Shown here in pieces: positions 10,353-21,380 of a DNA stretch of 60,000 bases. The stretch spans positions 267,420,425 to 267,480,424 of the forward strand of contig NC_081415.1 of the NCBI RefSeq assembly GCF_030272615.1. The letters run 5' to 3'. Below the pieces are notes generated by a model. That model saw only the letters and a program-made list of their open reading frames with translations, ran no database searches and had not been told where the DNA came from. The first letter of the stretch is position 1; each line of letters begins with the position of its first letter. The DNA comes from Cryptomeria japonica (Eukaryota; Streptophyta; Pinopsida; Cupressales; Cupressaceae). A program made the translations under genes and the position numbers.

Positions 10353-11263
10353 TATTGGCATTATACACTCAGGTGAGAATAGTTGATGTTGTCATTGATG
10401 GCAACCAACTGGTAACATGGTTCACAGGTTACACCGGCAACAGACATCATCTACCAGCACCGGCAGGCACTACAAGGTTATTCACACCGACATCCAGTCT
10501 ACACCGACAGAAGATCTTATTGGCACTCCTAGCCAACATGGAAATTATATTGTTTTGTATTGTAATATTATTTGTATAGCCGACATGGAAATTATATTGT
10601 TTTGTATTGTAATATTATTTGTATAGCCGACATGATGTATTGTAAAGACTCATATATGTATGAGATCTTGTAGGTCATTTTGTAGTAAGAAAGGATATGT
10701 CATTAGGTAATGAATGCAAGCGGTATATGAGAGCGAATAACTGTATATGCATTATGATGTAATTATTTTATGAGCGAATAAGAGCAGAGCAGAGCGAAGC
10801 AAGGTTTATGGCAAAGGTATCTAACAGAGCTTAAACCGGTACTGAATCCAGCATTGCAGATGCTATTTTGAGCAGTACATTGTCATTGGATTCAATCATC
10901 CAATTTTTTAGTCAGTGGGACTCCATTTTTGTTGTTGAGCAGTGAGCTCTAGGCTGTTGGCCTTCCTGCATGTGCAGGCCCCTATTGTATAAGTAATATT
11001 TATTCATATTGGCCAGTGAGTAAATATTGTGGGTCACAAATCCCACCGAGGTTTTTCCCCTACCGGGTTTCCTCGCCAAAAATATGTGTTATGGTGTGCA
11101 TTGATGGTTATACTTGTGTTTCTCTTTACTGCATTATTATTTGCTTACCGGTATATTAATTTGGGTTATAAAGTTGCAAACAAGTTTAAATCTTTTATCT
11201 ATCGGTTAGACACTGATTCACCCTCCCCTCTCAATGTCTTTGGGACTGATCAAGTATATAACA
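10353..11263 (+). repeat. 3' LTR of the 6.85-kb element
   Basis: It aligns with the 5' LTR over its full length. It begins TATTGGCATT (TG changed to TA) and ends GTATATAACA. The length difference comes mainly from a 47-bp internal duplication and a shorter C-tract. After it the host hAT sequence resumes as GTGGTAGTGG repeats. Confidence 0.9.
10532..10625 (+). repeat. 47-bp tandem duplication found only in the 3' LTR
   Basis: The unit GCC(A/G)ACATGGAAATT...TTTGTATA occurs at 10532-10578 and 10579-10625, while the 5' LTR has one copy (about 4590-4637). The two LTRs are identical at insertion, so this arose after insertion. Confidence 0.85.
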
Positions 11264-11397
11264 GTGGTAGTGGTAGTGGTAGTGGTAGTGGTAGTGGTAG
11301 TTGCAGTTGTAGTATCGGGCCTAGAGTTTGAGCATCTCGGTTAAATTCATATAGTTTGCCACGCACTATTCCAAGTTCTTGTTGGTGTACGTTTTAT

Positions 11398-12808
11398 CAT
11401 TCACCGAACATTAGAATAAAAGTTCTCATCAATGAGCAAGAAGCCCAAGACTCTAGTAAGATCATCTTTGAGAATCGGCCCTGTGAAATTAAAGAAATTT
11501 CCTTGAATCTTGGCCTTCAGATTCTCCGCACGTAAATGCTTCTTGCGCACTTCATCCTGTCGTAGTACCTCAACTGCTACAAAGAAAACCTTGTCCTAAA
11601 TACCCCGGATGATCTTCTTTATCTCCACACACTTGCTTTTGGTTTCTTTAGAGATTCAACTCTGGTAGCCAAAGCAAAGTACCAAGTGTTGAAGTCATAT
11701 ATGTCACCAGGCTGAATAACCTTTCCATCAATTAAATCCTGCTGGGAAAACCCTCTGATGGTCTTCAAGCACGGTATTATTTTGTTCTGAATGTCTTCAA
11801 TATCCACCCAAAGCTTCAGATATATCCTGGATTCTTCTTAAGAGGGAAGAGGTGGAGTCATATGCTGACACTAGGTTCTCAACGAGTATATCAACACATT
11901 CTGAGCCATCAGAAGTCCATCCTTTGACTTCTCTGAAAGTGGTTTTCATATTGTCTTTCATTGATTCCTGTGGAAGGGGCATGGGTGGAGTAATTGGTAC
12001 CTCCTCCCGATTAATAGGGTTTGTCAGTGCTGAACATACTTCTTCCACTGCTCATTTTCAGCCTCTAGCTTCTTTCTCTTATCAATTCCTTGTTCAGTCT
12101 CATCTTGAGGGTGTTGCAGGAGTCATCAAACTCCTAGACTTCTTGGATTTTGGTGGTTTTACCCAGACTTATGGTAGTGATCTCATATTCCTTAAGAGTG
12201 ATATTGTCCTGAGCTTTATCTACTTTCGGCACTGCTACCTAAACGGATCTGCATCCCACACTGTCCCTTTGGATCAAAGAAAACTTCTTGGCTGGCTTAG
12301 ATGGTCTCTTTTCATCTAGCTTATTCAACTCAGCCAAGAGTGTTGTTGTATTGTCTTCTTGATGAACTTCCTGAGGAACCTTGGCTTTCATCCTCTCTTT
12401 CATATAGACAATGTTGTGGTATTCGAGAAAACGGAAGGCCTCTCTTATTGCCACTTCTCCTATATTGGCGAGCACTCTACCATCAAGGGCTACAATCTCT
12501 CTATCCACAGGGTTGTAGTGTTTGGAACACTCAGCGATCAGCTTATTACACTGGACTGCCGGAAGGAAACCAGCAACCTGCACAATTTCGTTTCTCGTCA
12601 TTCTTCGAGCAATCGGAATAGGTAGTTGTGTGTCTGTGCCATGCATTCTCTTCTTGAACTCACGAAGATTGTTGTGTCCAAGGTTGGTATCTCCAACCCG
12701 CTTCCACTTCGAGTTCATCTTGGATTCCGGAGGGGAATCCTTGTCTACCTGAAACTTCATTTGAACTTTTCGTGATAATCTGACTCCCAAGGTCATCCAA
12801 ATCTGCAA
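11398..12808 (-). pseudogene. unknown ORF of the minus-strand element family
   Basis: Open segments at 12808-12239, 12048-11797 and 11807-11619 continue to 11398 through stops. The first segment is basic at its start and then has ALDGRVLANIGEVAIREAF (about 12495-12440) followed by a KMKAKVPQEV helix. The last part contains LIDGKVIQPGDIYDF, which matches LIDGKVIQENEIYDF in the copy at 45.5 kb, so the two loci are one protein family. Both copies carry TAG at the equivalent place after IRG(I/V), here 11596-11598. There is no RT, integrase or gag signature. Function unknown; it may be a gag-like or accessory protein of a non-autonomous element. Confidence 0.55.
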
Positions 12809-13724
12809 AAATTAAAGAAGATTAAATAAAAACCTTCATTTTGGGTGGGAATTTGGAAGTTTTAGCAGCTAAGTAAACTTTGATTTTTCACTTGGCATTT
12901 TGAAGGGGTTTTCAACACTCAGATGTTCTTGAAAAACCTTAAGAAAACCCTGAAATACAACCAAATTTAGGAACCTTGGGTCTGATTTTGATCAAAATCG
13001 GATCTGAGAATGAGAAACTAAGTCCAAAACTTGACTAAGTATGCATCAATATCTAGTTCAAGGGGCAGAAAATAAGAAAGAATGGAAGGAATTTGTAGAA
13101 GATAAATTCTTTCTCTTGAAAAATCAGGTTAGGAAACCTGATAATCTCCCCTTGAAACCAAATGTCACCTTCAGAAAAGATAAGAAAGAAGGGAAAATGC
13201 TGCTTGTGATGAAAAATCAGAGGTTGCACTTCGAAATGTTGTGAAAATATTCCTCAAAACAGTCAAAATCTTCTTCCAAACTGTGTTTGAACCTTTGAAA
13301 TCTTGTTGAAAACTTTCAGACCTGCATAAAAACTCTTCAAAACCTCCTCAACTTTCTCTCCCAAGTTCGAACTTCTTGTGAAAGAATGAGAGAATGAAAT
13401 GGTATTTGTATAAAATCCTCGTGAAGTTCGAATTTCTAGATTAGAAACACACAAATTCTTCTTTGATTTGTTTCTAATTACTAGTCTTTTGAGTTGCAAA
13501 ATAAAGCTTCTATTTTAGTTTCCAGTTGAGTTGGAATCCCTTTGGCAAGTTCGAATTGTGAGTTTCAGTCCAAAAGAAAGTTTCTATTTTGAATCGAAAT
13601 TAATCTTCAATCTTTCAATTTTAAATACTTTCTAAAATTGATCCTTAGTTCGAACTTGTATACAATATCTTGTTGATAGCCATGAGAATATTCTTTCACT
13701 CCCAATTTAGCAAGTTTCTTTGAA

Positions 13725-14455
13725 CACATGAAGGCGGACTTAATCAGTTTGTTTCCATTTTGTATCTAGGCGGACTTCATGCCTTTCATTCCCCATTGCT
13801 AGTGATGTTGGACGGACTTTACTTGTTGTCTTCCCTATAGGAGGACGGACTTGGTTTGACGTGCTTCCATTTCTCATGCTTTTAGGCGGACTTCTTTGAA
13901 GTCATGCACCTTATGTCCAGCAGACTTCATAGTATGTCTTCCATTTTGCAAACTAGTCCTAGGCGGAATTCCTTAGCTTTGTGCACTTTGACTTGTAGGA
14001 GGGTGGACTTCATTCATTCTTTGCACCTCCTAACTTGCTTCTATTTCTCACTTTAAGGCGGAATTCACCACACTCTTGCACTACGTATCCTCTCACTAAG
14101 GTGGACTTGGTTGGCTTCATTCCTTCTTTTCATGCTTCAAGGTGGACTTAGTCATGTCTTTGCTCTTACCACATGGCGGACTTTCTCATGTCTTTGCACC
14201 TTTCTACATGGACAGACTTCAAGAGACTTGTGCACCACATCCAATCAAGGGCAGAGTTCATAAGACTTGTGCACCACATCATGGGTGGACTTCCTTGCTT
14301 CCATGACCAAGCTAAGTCCCTTCCAAAGCGGACTTCATGATATTTATGCACCAAGTGTGAGCGGACTTGATCAATCTTATACATCATGAGGGCGAACTTC
14401 AAGAGATCCTTGACCATATGAACATAAAGAACACCCTTGTTGGGTGGACTTGGAG
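13725..14455 (-). repeat. array of GGCGGACTT motifs (AAGTCCGCC on the element strand)
   Basis: Variants of GGCGGACTT recur about every 30-60 bp (for example near 13733, 13773, 13811, 13885, 14057, 14176, 14330, 14362). Between them lie TCATG, TTGCACC and CTTCCAT words. It is a dispersed motif array, not a strict tandem repeat. The same array in the opposite orientation fills 59120-60000. Confidence 0.75.
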
Positions 14456-15030
14456 AGAGTTGATCCCCATGATAACAAGATTTGAAACCTTCATAACTTG
14501 TGCAATTTTACTTGGATTATCTTGAAATTTGAAAATCACACACCATTATACCCTTGAATCCCTTTGGATCCCTAAAATTTAGGAACTCTTTTCTGGACAA
14601 AATTTGAATTTTGGGTGGAATTCTCGATCATTTCCAATATAACTCAGAGCCAACAGTGCAAACCCTAGATCCCCTTTCCAAAAATAGAAAAAGCAATGTT
14701 CCCTAAAAAATAGGAAAAACTTTCTAAAAATAGCCATTTCAAGGATCGTGCTTAAAGTGCCAAAAACGAAACTTCCTAAAAAATAGGAAAAAGCGAAAAA
14801 GAATCACTTTCCAAAAATAGAAAGTTGTCCAAATTGACCTAAATCAATTGCAATCTTCGTCCTTCGAACTTTCTAGGCACATTGATGATGTCTAGACTCT
14901 GTTCTGACCATGGTTTGCACAGACTGATTTATGACTTCCAAAACTCGGACCTTTCAAAATTGACAAAAATGGGCGTCGAGAAGGTTGTGTGACTCTAACA
15001 AAAACCCTAAAAAGCAAAAGCAAGGAGGGT

Positions 15031-15047
15031 CCCCATTCTCAATGGGG
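15031..15047 (-). other. hairpin near the 5' end of the element
   Basis: CCCCATT-CTC-AATGGGG is a perfect 7-bp inverted repeat with a 3-nt loop, 24-40 nt inside the element end. Equivalent hairpins occur at 57791-57807 and 58283-58299 with loop GCA, and in diverged form near 47586. Confidence 0.7.
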
Positions 15048-15070
15048 TGATGTGTGTAAAGGTCACAACA

Positions 15071-17008
15071 GATCCCAACTATCATTTGAGAGCATGGGAT
15101 CAAACAAAGACAAACATAATGTAGCTAAACATACAATTAACGACTTTTGGTTCTACTACACCATTCCATTCCATGCAGCCAAGTAATTATTTTATTTTTT
15201 TTGCTTGTTTTAAAATTTATAGCTTGACTCTTTGTCTCTTGAATTTTTATATTTAGAGGAATGTAAAATTCAAATTTAAACTCTCCATTTTACAATACTT
15301 AGTTTATTTAATTTATTTGTGAAATGTGTTAGGTCTCCTTATTGGCAAAACATGGTTGATGCCATTACTATTTGTAAAGCATCATTCAAAGCTCCTGGTG
15401 ATGCAAAAATAAAGGACCCCATTTTGTCACAAAAGGTGACTGATGTGAAAGCCACAATAGAGGAGCAACAAATGATATCGAGGAGGAAGGGTTGCACCAT
15501 CGTGACCGATGGTTGGACAAGTAGAAGAAACAAAACATTGCTAAATTTTCTTGTTTCTTCCTCTGGTGATTTACTTCCTAAAATGCTTTGATTTAGTACT
15601 TAATACTTTTAATTTATACTTTATTGGATCATTGATTTTGTTTCTTTCTTAGGTGGCACCATATTCATCAAATCTATTGATACTTCGGGAAACACCGAAA
15701 ATGTTTAATTCCTTTGTGAAGCTTTGGAGAAAGTCCTGGCTAAGGGTGTGAGGAGAATGTAGCGAGTGGTTACGAATAATGCAGCAAATTATGTTGCTAC
15801 AGGGAGACTACTAATGGATAGGCACCCATCATTGTTTTGGAGTTCACTCATCCTGGAAAAACCCAATTTGCAACCAATTTCATCACATTACAATCCTTGC
15901 TTCAGGAAAAGGGACTTTGAGGTGCATGCTAGTTAGAGAGGAGTGGACTTCCTCATCGTATGCTAAGAGCATAGCAAGGGTCGATGTGGCAAATTGGATG
16001 TTTGATGAGAAGATTTTGGGTACCTAATACGAAGATTGTAAAGGTAAATCTAATTCTACATTATATTTTTATTCATTTTTTTTTATTTGCTTATTATTAT
16101 TCACACTTACTTATGTAAATGGTTCACATTAATTGCAGTTTACAAAGCCATTGGTGGTTCTCCTACGAGTTGTTACTAGAGAGAAGCCCTCAATGGACTA
16201 CATATATAAGGGCATGGATAGGGCCAAGGAGGCCATTATATCCATTTATGCGGGAGTTGAGGATAAGTATTGCCCCATTTGGGAGGCGATGGCACCTCCA
16301 CCTTCACAAGCCCCTACATGCAGTTGCTTATTTCCTCAATGTAGCATTCCAATTCCACCCTAATTTCAAGTCAAACGAGCAGGTTATGAGTGGGCTCTAC
16401 ACAATCATAGAGCAAATGACACCTACCTTTCCTTTTTTATACTATTATTAAATATTGAAACTTAAAGTTGGATAATGAGGTTGATTTTTTTATTTTTCTC
16501 ATCTCAAATGCATTGTGGGAAAGATTTGGTGCTAAGGTACTAAATCTACAAAGAATTGCAGTTCAAGTATTGAACCAACCATGCAATGCTTCGAGTTGTG
16601 AGAGCAATTGGAGCATGTTTGAATACATACACTCCAAGAAGCGCAATAGATTGTCAGTGTAAAGGTTGAATGGTCTAGTCTATGTTCATTACAACCTTCG
16701 TCTTCACCATACACAAAATTTGGGTTGTGACTTATCCCCCATCACACTAGAGGAGGTCAATTCACAATCTAATTGAATCACTGAGGCTAATGATCCTATC
16801 TTTAGTAATAAGGACCTTGATTGGGTTAGCCAAGTGGATAGAGAGGCTGAGGCAATAGCCATGGTAGAGGAGGATAGAGCACAAGCAAACGCCTTGGATG
16901 TTGGTGTGTGTGACACCCAGATAGAGGCAAATAGCATGGCTACAACTTCATCCAAGACCTATTTTAGACACCCACGCAGGAGAGTTGCAAGCTCCTCTAA
17001 GCCATAGA
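15071..17008 (+). pseudogene. hAT transposase, DUF659 to C-terminal dimerisation domain
   Basis: KHTINDFWFYYTIPFHAAK (15128-15183) ends at an intron. RSPYWQNMVDAI resumes near 15333 and CTIVTDGWTSRRNKTLLNF (15494-15551) is the DUF659 signature. After a second intron the frame continues to about 16035 with WTSSSYAKSIARVDVANWMF. A third intron (GTAAAT near 16043, acceptor TTAATTGCAG at 16138) leads to LLRVVTREKPSMDYIYKGMDRAKEAI. A frameshift near 16285 shifts to RRWHLHLHKPLHAVAYFLN. The dimerisation domain (about 16500-16690) has SSCESNWSMFEYIHSKKRNRL. The tail ends SSSKP and a stop at about 17008. Part of the catalytic core between DUF659 and WTSSSY is deleted, and stops interrupt it. Dead copy. 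Confidence 0.85.
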
Positions 17009-17528
17009 CTTCTAGCTTTTGTTTTGATATTTGTTTGAAACTTTTGATGCCATGGATTTCATATTCCATAAGTTTTTGTATACATTTGACAATATTTATA
17101 TATCTAAATGTGTCATTTCCTTTAAATAAAATTTGCATTTATACTTATGTGATTGATATATACTTGTGCATGTGATCAAGTTAGCTTCTATTTGATGATT
17201 TTATTATGTCTTCAAGGTTTATTTATTAAAGGGTGAATCTATAAATTTCTTGGTTTTTTCAATTTACTGAGTCTTTGTTGAGTCTGCGCATCGAGTCCAA
17301 ATCCAAGTCCAAAATCAGCTTGCCAACTCTGAGCTGAGTTGGAGTCTAGTAACGCTAAAAAATATAAGAAAAAAAATTGTCGTTTAACTCTATAAATTTT
17401 CTTTTCATAAATGTTACTACGTTTTGAATCCTCATTAACGAAACAAGTCAAGCAAAACCAAAGTCATTTTTCCAAGCAACAACAGGTATGGAGGCAACAA
17501 TTATTTAGAGAAAGCCACAAGAGGACCT
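17009..17528. other. hAT 3' region and flank, no gene
   Basis: AT-rich sequence with a possible 3' UTR, then GAGTC-rich sequence at about 17265-17340 that may mark the hAT end. I see no coding signal on either strand. Confidence 0.5.
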
Positions 17529-17757
17529 TGAAATGATAATTGATTGTTCTATTTATTTAAGGAGAGGAATACACCTTATATAGAAAATTACAAAACAAAC
17601 TTTTCATAATGGAAGCGATCGAAAATAGAAAGATGAAAGACAAAAAGGAAACTTCCTAAAACTAACTAAAGATGAAAGACAAACGAAAGTTTCTAAATAC
17701 TAACTAAATGACTAAGATGAGCCTTATATTGATATTACAATGTTATTTTGATACCGT
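17529..17757 (-). repeat. terminal repeat 1 of the TRIM-like element (3' LTR)
   Basis: Begins on the plus strand with TGAAATGATAATTGATTG and contains GAGAGGAATAC...CTTATAT and AACTTCCTAAAACTAACTAA. It matches 18545-18763 with scattered differences and a few small indels. Confidence 0.8.
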
Positions 17758-18533
17758 CCCTTAATGGTCATCCTACTAACTACCCTACAAAAGATGTTAC
17801 ATAATTTGCAAGTCATTTGGCTACAAATGTATAGAAGGTTCTCAAAATGCTCTACGACTTAAGCCTGCTGAGACCTTCCCGGTTGGACTATTGAGCAGCC
17901 AACCGCTTTCTGCAGAACTAATTCATATGACCAAGAAACAAAAACCATCCCTCCATCATGGTGTTAGGTAACAAAGCTATCCATCCTACTATCCAGAGAC
18001 ACGAAAAACCGAGATCAACTTCTCAAAAAACTTCCTAGCTCTAAAAAAAACACGATTTTGTCAAAAATTGTGAAAAGCAACAACACCCACGATTTTTAAA
18101 AAATCGTCAAAAATGTTTGCAGAGAAACACCATTCGCCCTAGAAACACTAGGTGCGACCCAAAACAAGCTACAAGAAACCACAATTTTGTGAAAAAATCA
18201 TCAAACCCTAGATGCAATGCTGAAATCACACAATTTTGTGAAAAACTCAGCAAAAACCTTCATTTTGTACAAAAATACAGTGAACCATGATTTTTAGGAG
18301 GAAAATCAAGCAAAAGCCTCCATGATATTATTTTAGAAAAAAAATCAGAAAACGCACCATGATTTTTTTGGAAAAAACCCACTGTGATTTTTTTTTTTTT
18401 TAAATCAAAAACCCTCGGTCTAAGAAAACCACGATTTTTCATAAAAAATTTATGTCAAAAAACTTCTAGAAATAAATTCCAAGTAATGAAACCACGAATT
18501 TTATTAAATATTCATCAATAATATCTTTCCCCA

Positions 18534-18544
18534 CTCTAATACCA
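18534..18544 (-). other. primer-binding site of the TRIM-like element
   Basis: The minus strand reads TGGTATTAGAG, one transition away from the initiator Met-tRNA complement TGGTATCAGAG, with no spacer from the LTR end. Confidence 0.75.
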
Positions 18545-18763
18545 TGAAATGATAATTGATTGTTCTATTTAATTAAGGAGAGGAATACTCCTTATATCGA
18601 AAATTACAAGACGATCTTTCCATAATAGAAACGATCGAGAATAGAAACACGAAAGACAAAAAGGAAACTTCCTAAAACTAACTAAAGATGAAAGACATAA
18701 ATGGAAGTTTCTAAATAATAACTAAATGACTAAGATGACCATTATATCAATATTATTTTAATA
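18545..18763 (-). repeat. terminal repeat 2 of the TRIM-like element (5' LTR)
   Basis: Second copy of the terminal repeat, ending TATTATTTTAATA on the plus strand. Its left end abuts the primer site at 18534-18544, so it is the 5' LTR of a minus-strand element. Confidence 0.8.
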
Positions 18764-18820
18764 GGCCTGATATACTTATCTCCCTTCTAGACGTGAGAGG
18801 GGAGCACTTCCTCTAGTGGA

Positions 18821-19129
18821 TGATGTCGGGTAATTATGTCATAATGTAACTAGAATGTTACGTGTGTTAAGAGTCGGTGGTTACGTGACGATTGTCGGCA
18901 ATTGGCACCGGACAACCTATACCGACACCTATATTTATGTACTTGGTTTCCTATTTCAAAGTGTAGATATTGTCGAAGAAAGCTATGTTTTGAATGTACT
19001 GACATTTGGCATTAATGAATACAGACATATGAGTTCTTTTGTTTACTTGCATTGCTGTATACTGTCACATTTCCTACATTTATGTATTGTTATGCACTGA
19101 ATGCAGACACACCCCTCAGGGGGAAAACA
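18821..19129 (+). repeat. 5' LTR of the Ty3 element
   Basis: Begins TGATGTCGGGTAATTATG and ends CCTCAGGGGGAAAACA. It pairs with 28582-28884. The sequence just downstream (TCTGCACTGTTGCC) should be the primer site, but I could not match it to a tRNA. Confidence 0.9.
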
Positions 19130-19189
19130 TCTGCACTGTTGCCAAATTAAACTTGGAATGACGGGAACATACTACATGGCACAACGATA

Positions 19190-21380
19190 ATGGGGCAACC
19201 AATGAGTGAGGGGACAAGTAGCAATCCCGAGGAAGAGCCGACGGAGTTGTTCGAAGGAGAGGGAGCACTGACAAGGGATTTCACCTGCATCCTACAAGCA
19301 TCCATCGAAACTTACATACGGAGGGAGGCCACGGCTGAGGACGTCCCTGAGAGCGCAATGTGGAGTGCCCTTGGCGTAAGTCTGGTTGTAAACCGGTTGA
19401 TGAACAACTTGCCTAGCTTGTTGGCACAGGCGTTCCTTGCTCTCCAAACTCGCCGAGAAGAAACCTACAGCGAGACCCGTCCGCAACAAATTTTGCAACA
19501 ATTTGAAGAAAGGAGTCAACGAGAGGAGGAGGAACGTGACGAAAGCCGTCGAAGAACCTTCAACCCCACGGCAAGAAGGAATTGATGCCCGTGACATTGA
19601 ATAAGGATAGAAACCGTGTACCAAAGGGACAGGAAGAAGACGTGCACGAGGCAGCCGCGAGGACTCTGAGGTTAGAACAAGCAGAACGTCGGCGATGACT
19701 GAAGAAACTTGCTGAAGAAAGCGCAACTGGCAATGATGGCTCGAGTGCTGAGGGCAAAGTTTCCGTACTAATAGAAACCACCAAAAAGCAGTTGGGGACC
19801 TTTCCCCGACATTGGAAGAGATTGGTGACGGGAGTACGGTAGAGCCATACACGCCATACAAAGGTGTCGAGTCCAGGAGGGAAGAGGAGACAGAGACCGA
19901 GAATAGAGAGGCGGAGGATACCAGTGCGACCGAAGGTGTCGAGAGAACACAAGGTCAGGGTAGTAGAAGCAATTTGTTCAGTTCAAGCTCATCACACCTT
20001 GGTAGTCAGAGTACCCTGGTGGGACCCAACGTACAAAATCTCGACGGAGTACCTTCTGGAGGACCAGTGTTTGGAGGAGTTCCTAGAGGGTCGAGTTCGA
20101 GTTCCGAAGGGCAGACTGGGCCGCCGCCAAGGAGCGTGATGGCGAATCGGCAAAAATTGTCTAAGTTCAATGGAGACAGGAAAGAAGACCCGGTACGGCA
20201 TTGTCGTACGTGTGAAACAATCTAGTCGACCAATGGCGTGGCCAACAAGGCGGAATGAGTGGGATAGTTCCCCGCCACCCTACGAGGGGTAGCCATCGAC
20301 TGGTACTCCGATGCTCGTAAAACGAAGCTGGCAACTTGGGATGAATTGCATAAAGCCTTTGAAACAGAGTTTCGACTTCTCAGGGACGACAATGAAATCA
20401 TGGCGGAAATCCTGAGTACCAAGCAAGGGAAAAACGAGACCGTCCGAGCGTATAGTCGGCGCCTAAAGGAATTGCTGGGAAAAATGGACAACCAACCCAA
20501 TGATGGATTAAATGAAAGGTGGTTTGTGGAGAGTTTGAAATCGTCCCTCAAAAGGAAAATGAAAATTGTACCACCCAACTCCTACGAAGATGCCTATAAC
20601 CGGGCAATAGACCTGGAGAGTGAAGGCAAGACATCCAGGAAGAAGAAATACAAATCCTCTGGGGAGGACTCCTCCGAGGGAAGTAGCAGCGACGAGGGGT
20701 CGAGCAAGAAGGTGCAAGCCCTCCAGAAGGACATGCATCGCAGGATGAAGGAATTCAAAAGTATGAAGGGAAGCACCAGTAAGAATGAGGAAGTGTGGTG
20801 CGCGGAGTGTAAGGAGGAAGGTCATACAAAAGGCTCCTGTCCTAAAAAGGCCTTCTGCGACATTTGCCAAGTGTTGGGACACTCCACCAAAGAATGTCCC
20901 TACAACATGAAGACACGAGGGAATCAGGTGCTCTTCACCCAGGAGCAGTCGTCACCCTCCGCTACAGCAGGCACATCCCAGCCTCAAGCCAACACCACAA
21001 CATCATCTAGTGGTTACAGAGGTAGCCGAAGGGGGAAAGGTGACAATAATAATAACAATAACCGGAGTCGAATGCAGTATGATGCCAAAGGACGGCCGAT
21101 GATTCAGTGTCGGGCCTGCAACTAGTGGGGACACTTTGCGCGGGATTGCCAAAAAGAGGAAACACCCCAGAACTTGTGTAGATGGTGTGGTCCTGGAGAC
21201 CACGACGACACAAATTGCCCCAAGCCAGGGGTTAATCTTCTCAATATTGAGAAAATCAGCAATGATAAAGAAGTGTTGGCAATCACCTATGCTTAGGCCA
21301 AGAAGGCCACTTATCTCAACCCTTGTACGGAGAACGAGAGATTACGGGAGGCAAACGCCGACATTGAGCGGGAGATGACA
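19190..21380 (+). pseudogene. gag of the Ty3 element
   Basis: The ATG at 19190 opens an acidic N-terminus (MGQPMSEGTSSNPEEEPTEL). After stops and frameshifts at 19585-19810 the frame continues through a Ser/Gly-rich region. The retrotransposon gag domain (about 20260-20540) shows GVAIDWYSDARKTKLATW and VESLKSSLKRKMKI, and an acidic, Ser-rich stretch follows. Four CX2CX4HX4C knuckles come next: CAECKEEGHTKGSC, CDICQVLGHSTKEC, CRACN-stop-WGHFARDC and CRWCGPGDHDDTNC (20809-21230). The third has a TAG inside the finger. The protein would form the particle and bind RNA. Stops near 20224 and 20256 also break it. Confidence 0.85.

Larger units (their letters stand above)
4411..11263 (+). mobile_element. 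non-autonomous LTR retrotransposon with Copia-like gag tail and a large unknown ORF
   Basis: LTRs of 878 and 911 bp (4411-5288 and 10353-11263) flank an internal region of about 5.06 kb. A primer site for initiator Met-tRNA follows the 5' LTR and a purine tract precedes the 3' LTR. The 5-bp sequence GTGGT occurs directly before (4406-4410) and after (11264-11268), although the target is GTGGT-rich. The internal region has a shortened gag with four zinc knuckles and then a frame of about 1,100 codons of unknown function. I find no protease, integrase, RT or RNase H, so it must depend on enzymes from another element. It is inserted in the hAT linker. Confidence 0.88.
11331..15070 (-). mobile_element. 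minus-strand element without pol, 5' end at 15070 (family also at 47.6 and 58.3 kb)
   Basis: On the minus strand the element starts TGTTGTGACC (15070-15061), then has the hairpin at 15031-15047, a leader with CCTAAAAAATAGGAAA and TTTCTAAAAATAG blocks, an array of GGCGGACTT motifs, and a degraded ORF between 12808 and 11398. The same order is seen from 58259 onward on the plus strand. It splits the hAT transposase between the linker and DUF659 parts. The 11331 border is only where hAT sequence stops being recognisable. I found no TSD or second LTR, so this copy may be truncated. LTR class is inferred. Confidence 0.6.
2280..17345 (+). mobile_element. hAT DNA transposon with two nested LTR insertions
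   Basis: Pieces of one hAT transposase lie in order on the plus strand: a BED zinc finger at 4029-4345, a Ser/Gly/Ala-rich linker at 4360-4410 that continues at 11264-11325, and the DUF659, core and dimerisation parts from 15086 to 17008. The gaps are two retroelement insertions (4411-11263 and about 11331-15070). GAGTC-rich sequence lies outside the coding region on both sides (2291-2353 and 17265-17340). Such subterminal motif clusters are typical of hAT ends, but I could not establish terminal inverted repeats or an 8-bp TSD, so the outer borders are guesses. Confidence 0.55.
17529..18763 (-). mobile_element. TRIM-like miniature LTR element
   Basis: Terminal direct repeats of about 229 bp (17529-17757) and 219 bp (18545-18763) flank 787 bp without an ORF. 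On the minus strand the repeat ends ...CATTTCA, followed at once by TGGTATTAGAG, an initiator-Met-tRNA primer site with one mismatch. CCATTAAGGGACGG precedes the other repeat as a purine tract. The flanks GACCT (17524-17528) and GGCCT (18764-18768) match at four of five bases. The size and lack of coding capacity fit a terminal-repeat retrotransposon in miniature. The internal sequence is related to the foldback element at 40-42 kb. Confidence 0.75.

Noticed and set aside
12301-12752. Plus-strand ORFs of 76-106 codons
   Set aside because: They are antisense to the minus-strand ORF that is shared with the 45-kb copy.
13725-14455. Regularly spaced short repeats resembling a CRISPR array
   Set aside because: Repeat units are 9-10 bp and degenerate, spacing is irregular, there are no cas genes, and the context is a plant transposon.
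2280-17345. Exact hAT terminal inverted repeats and 8-bp TSD
   Set aside because: GAGTC-rich blocks exist at both sides, but no convincing inverted pair or 8-bp match was found by eye.
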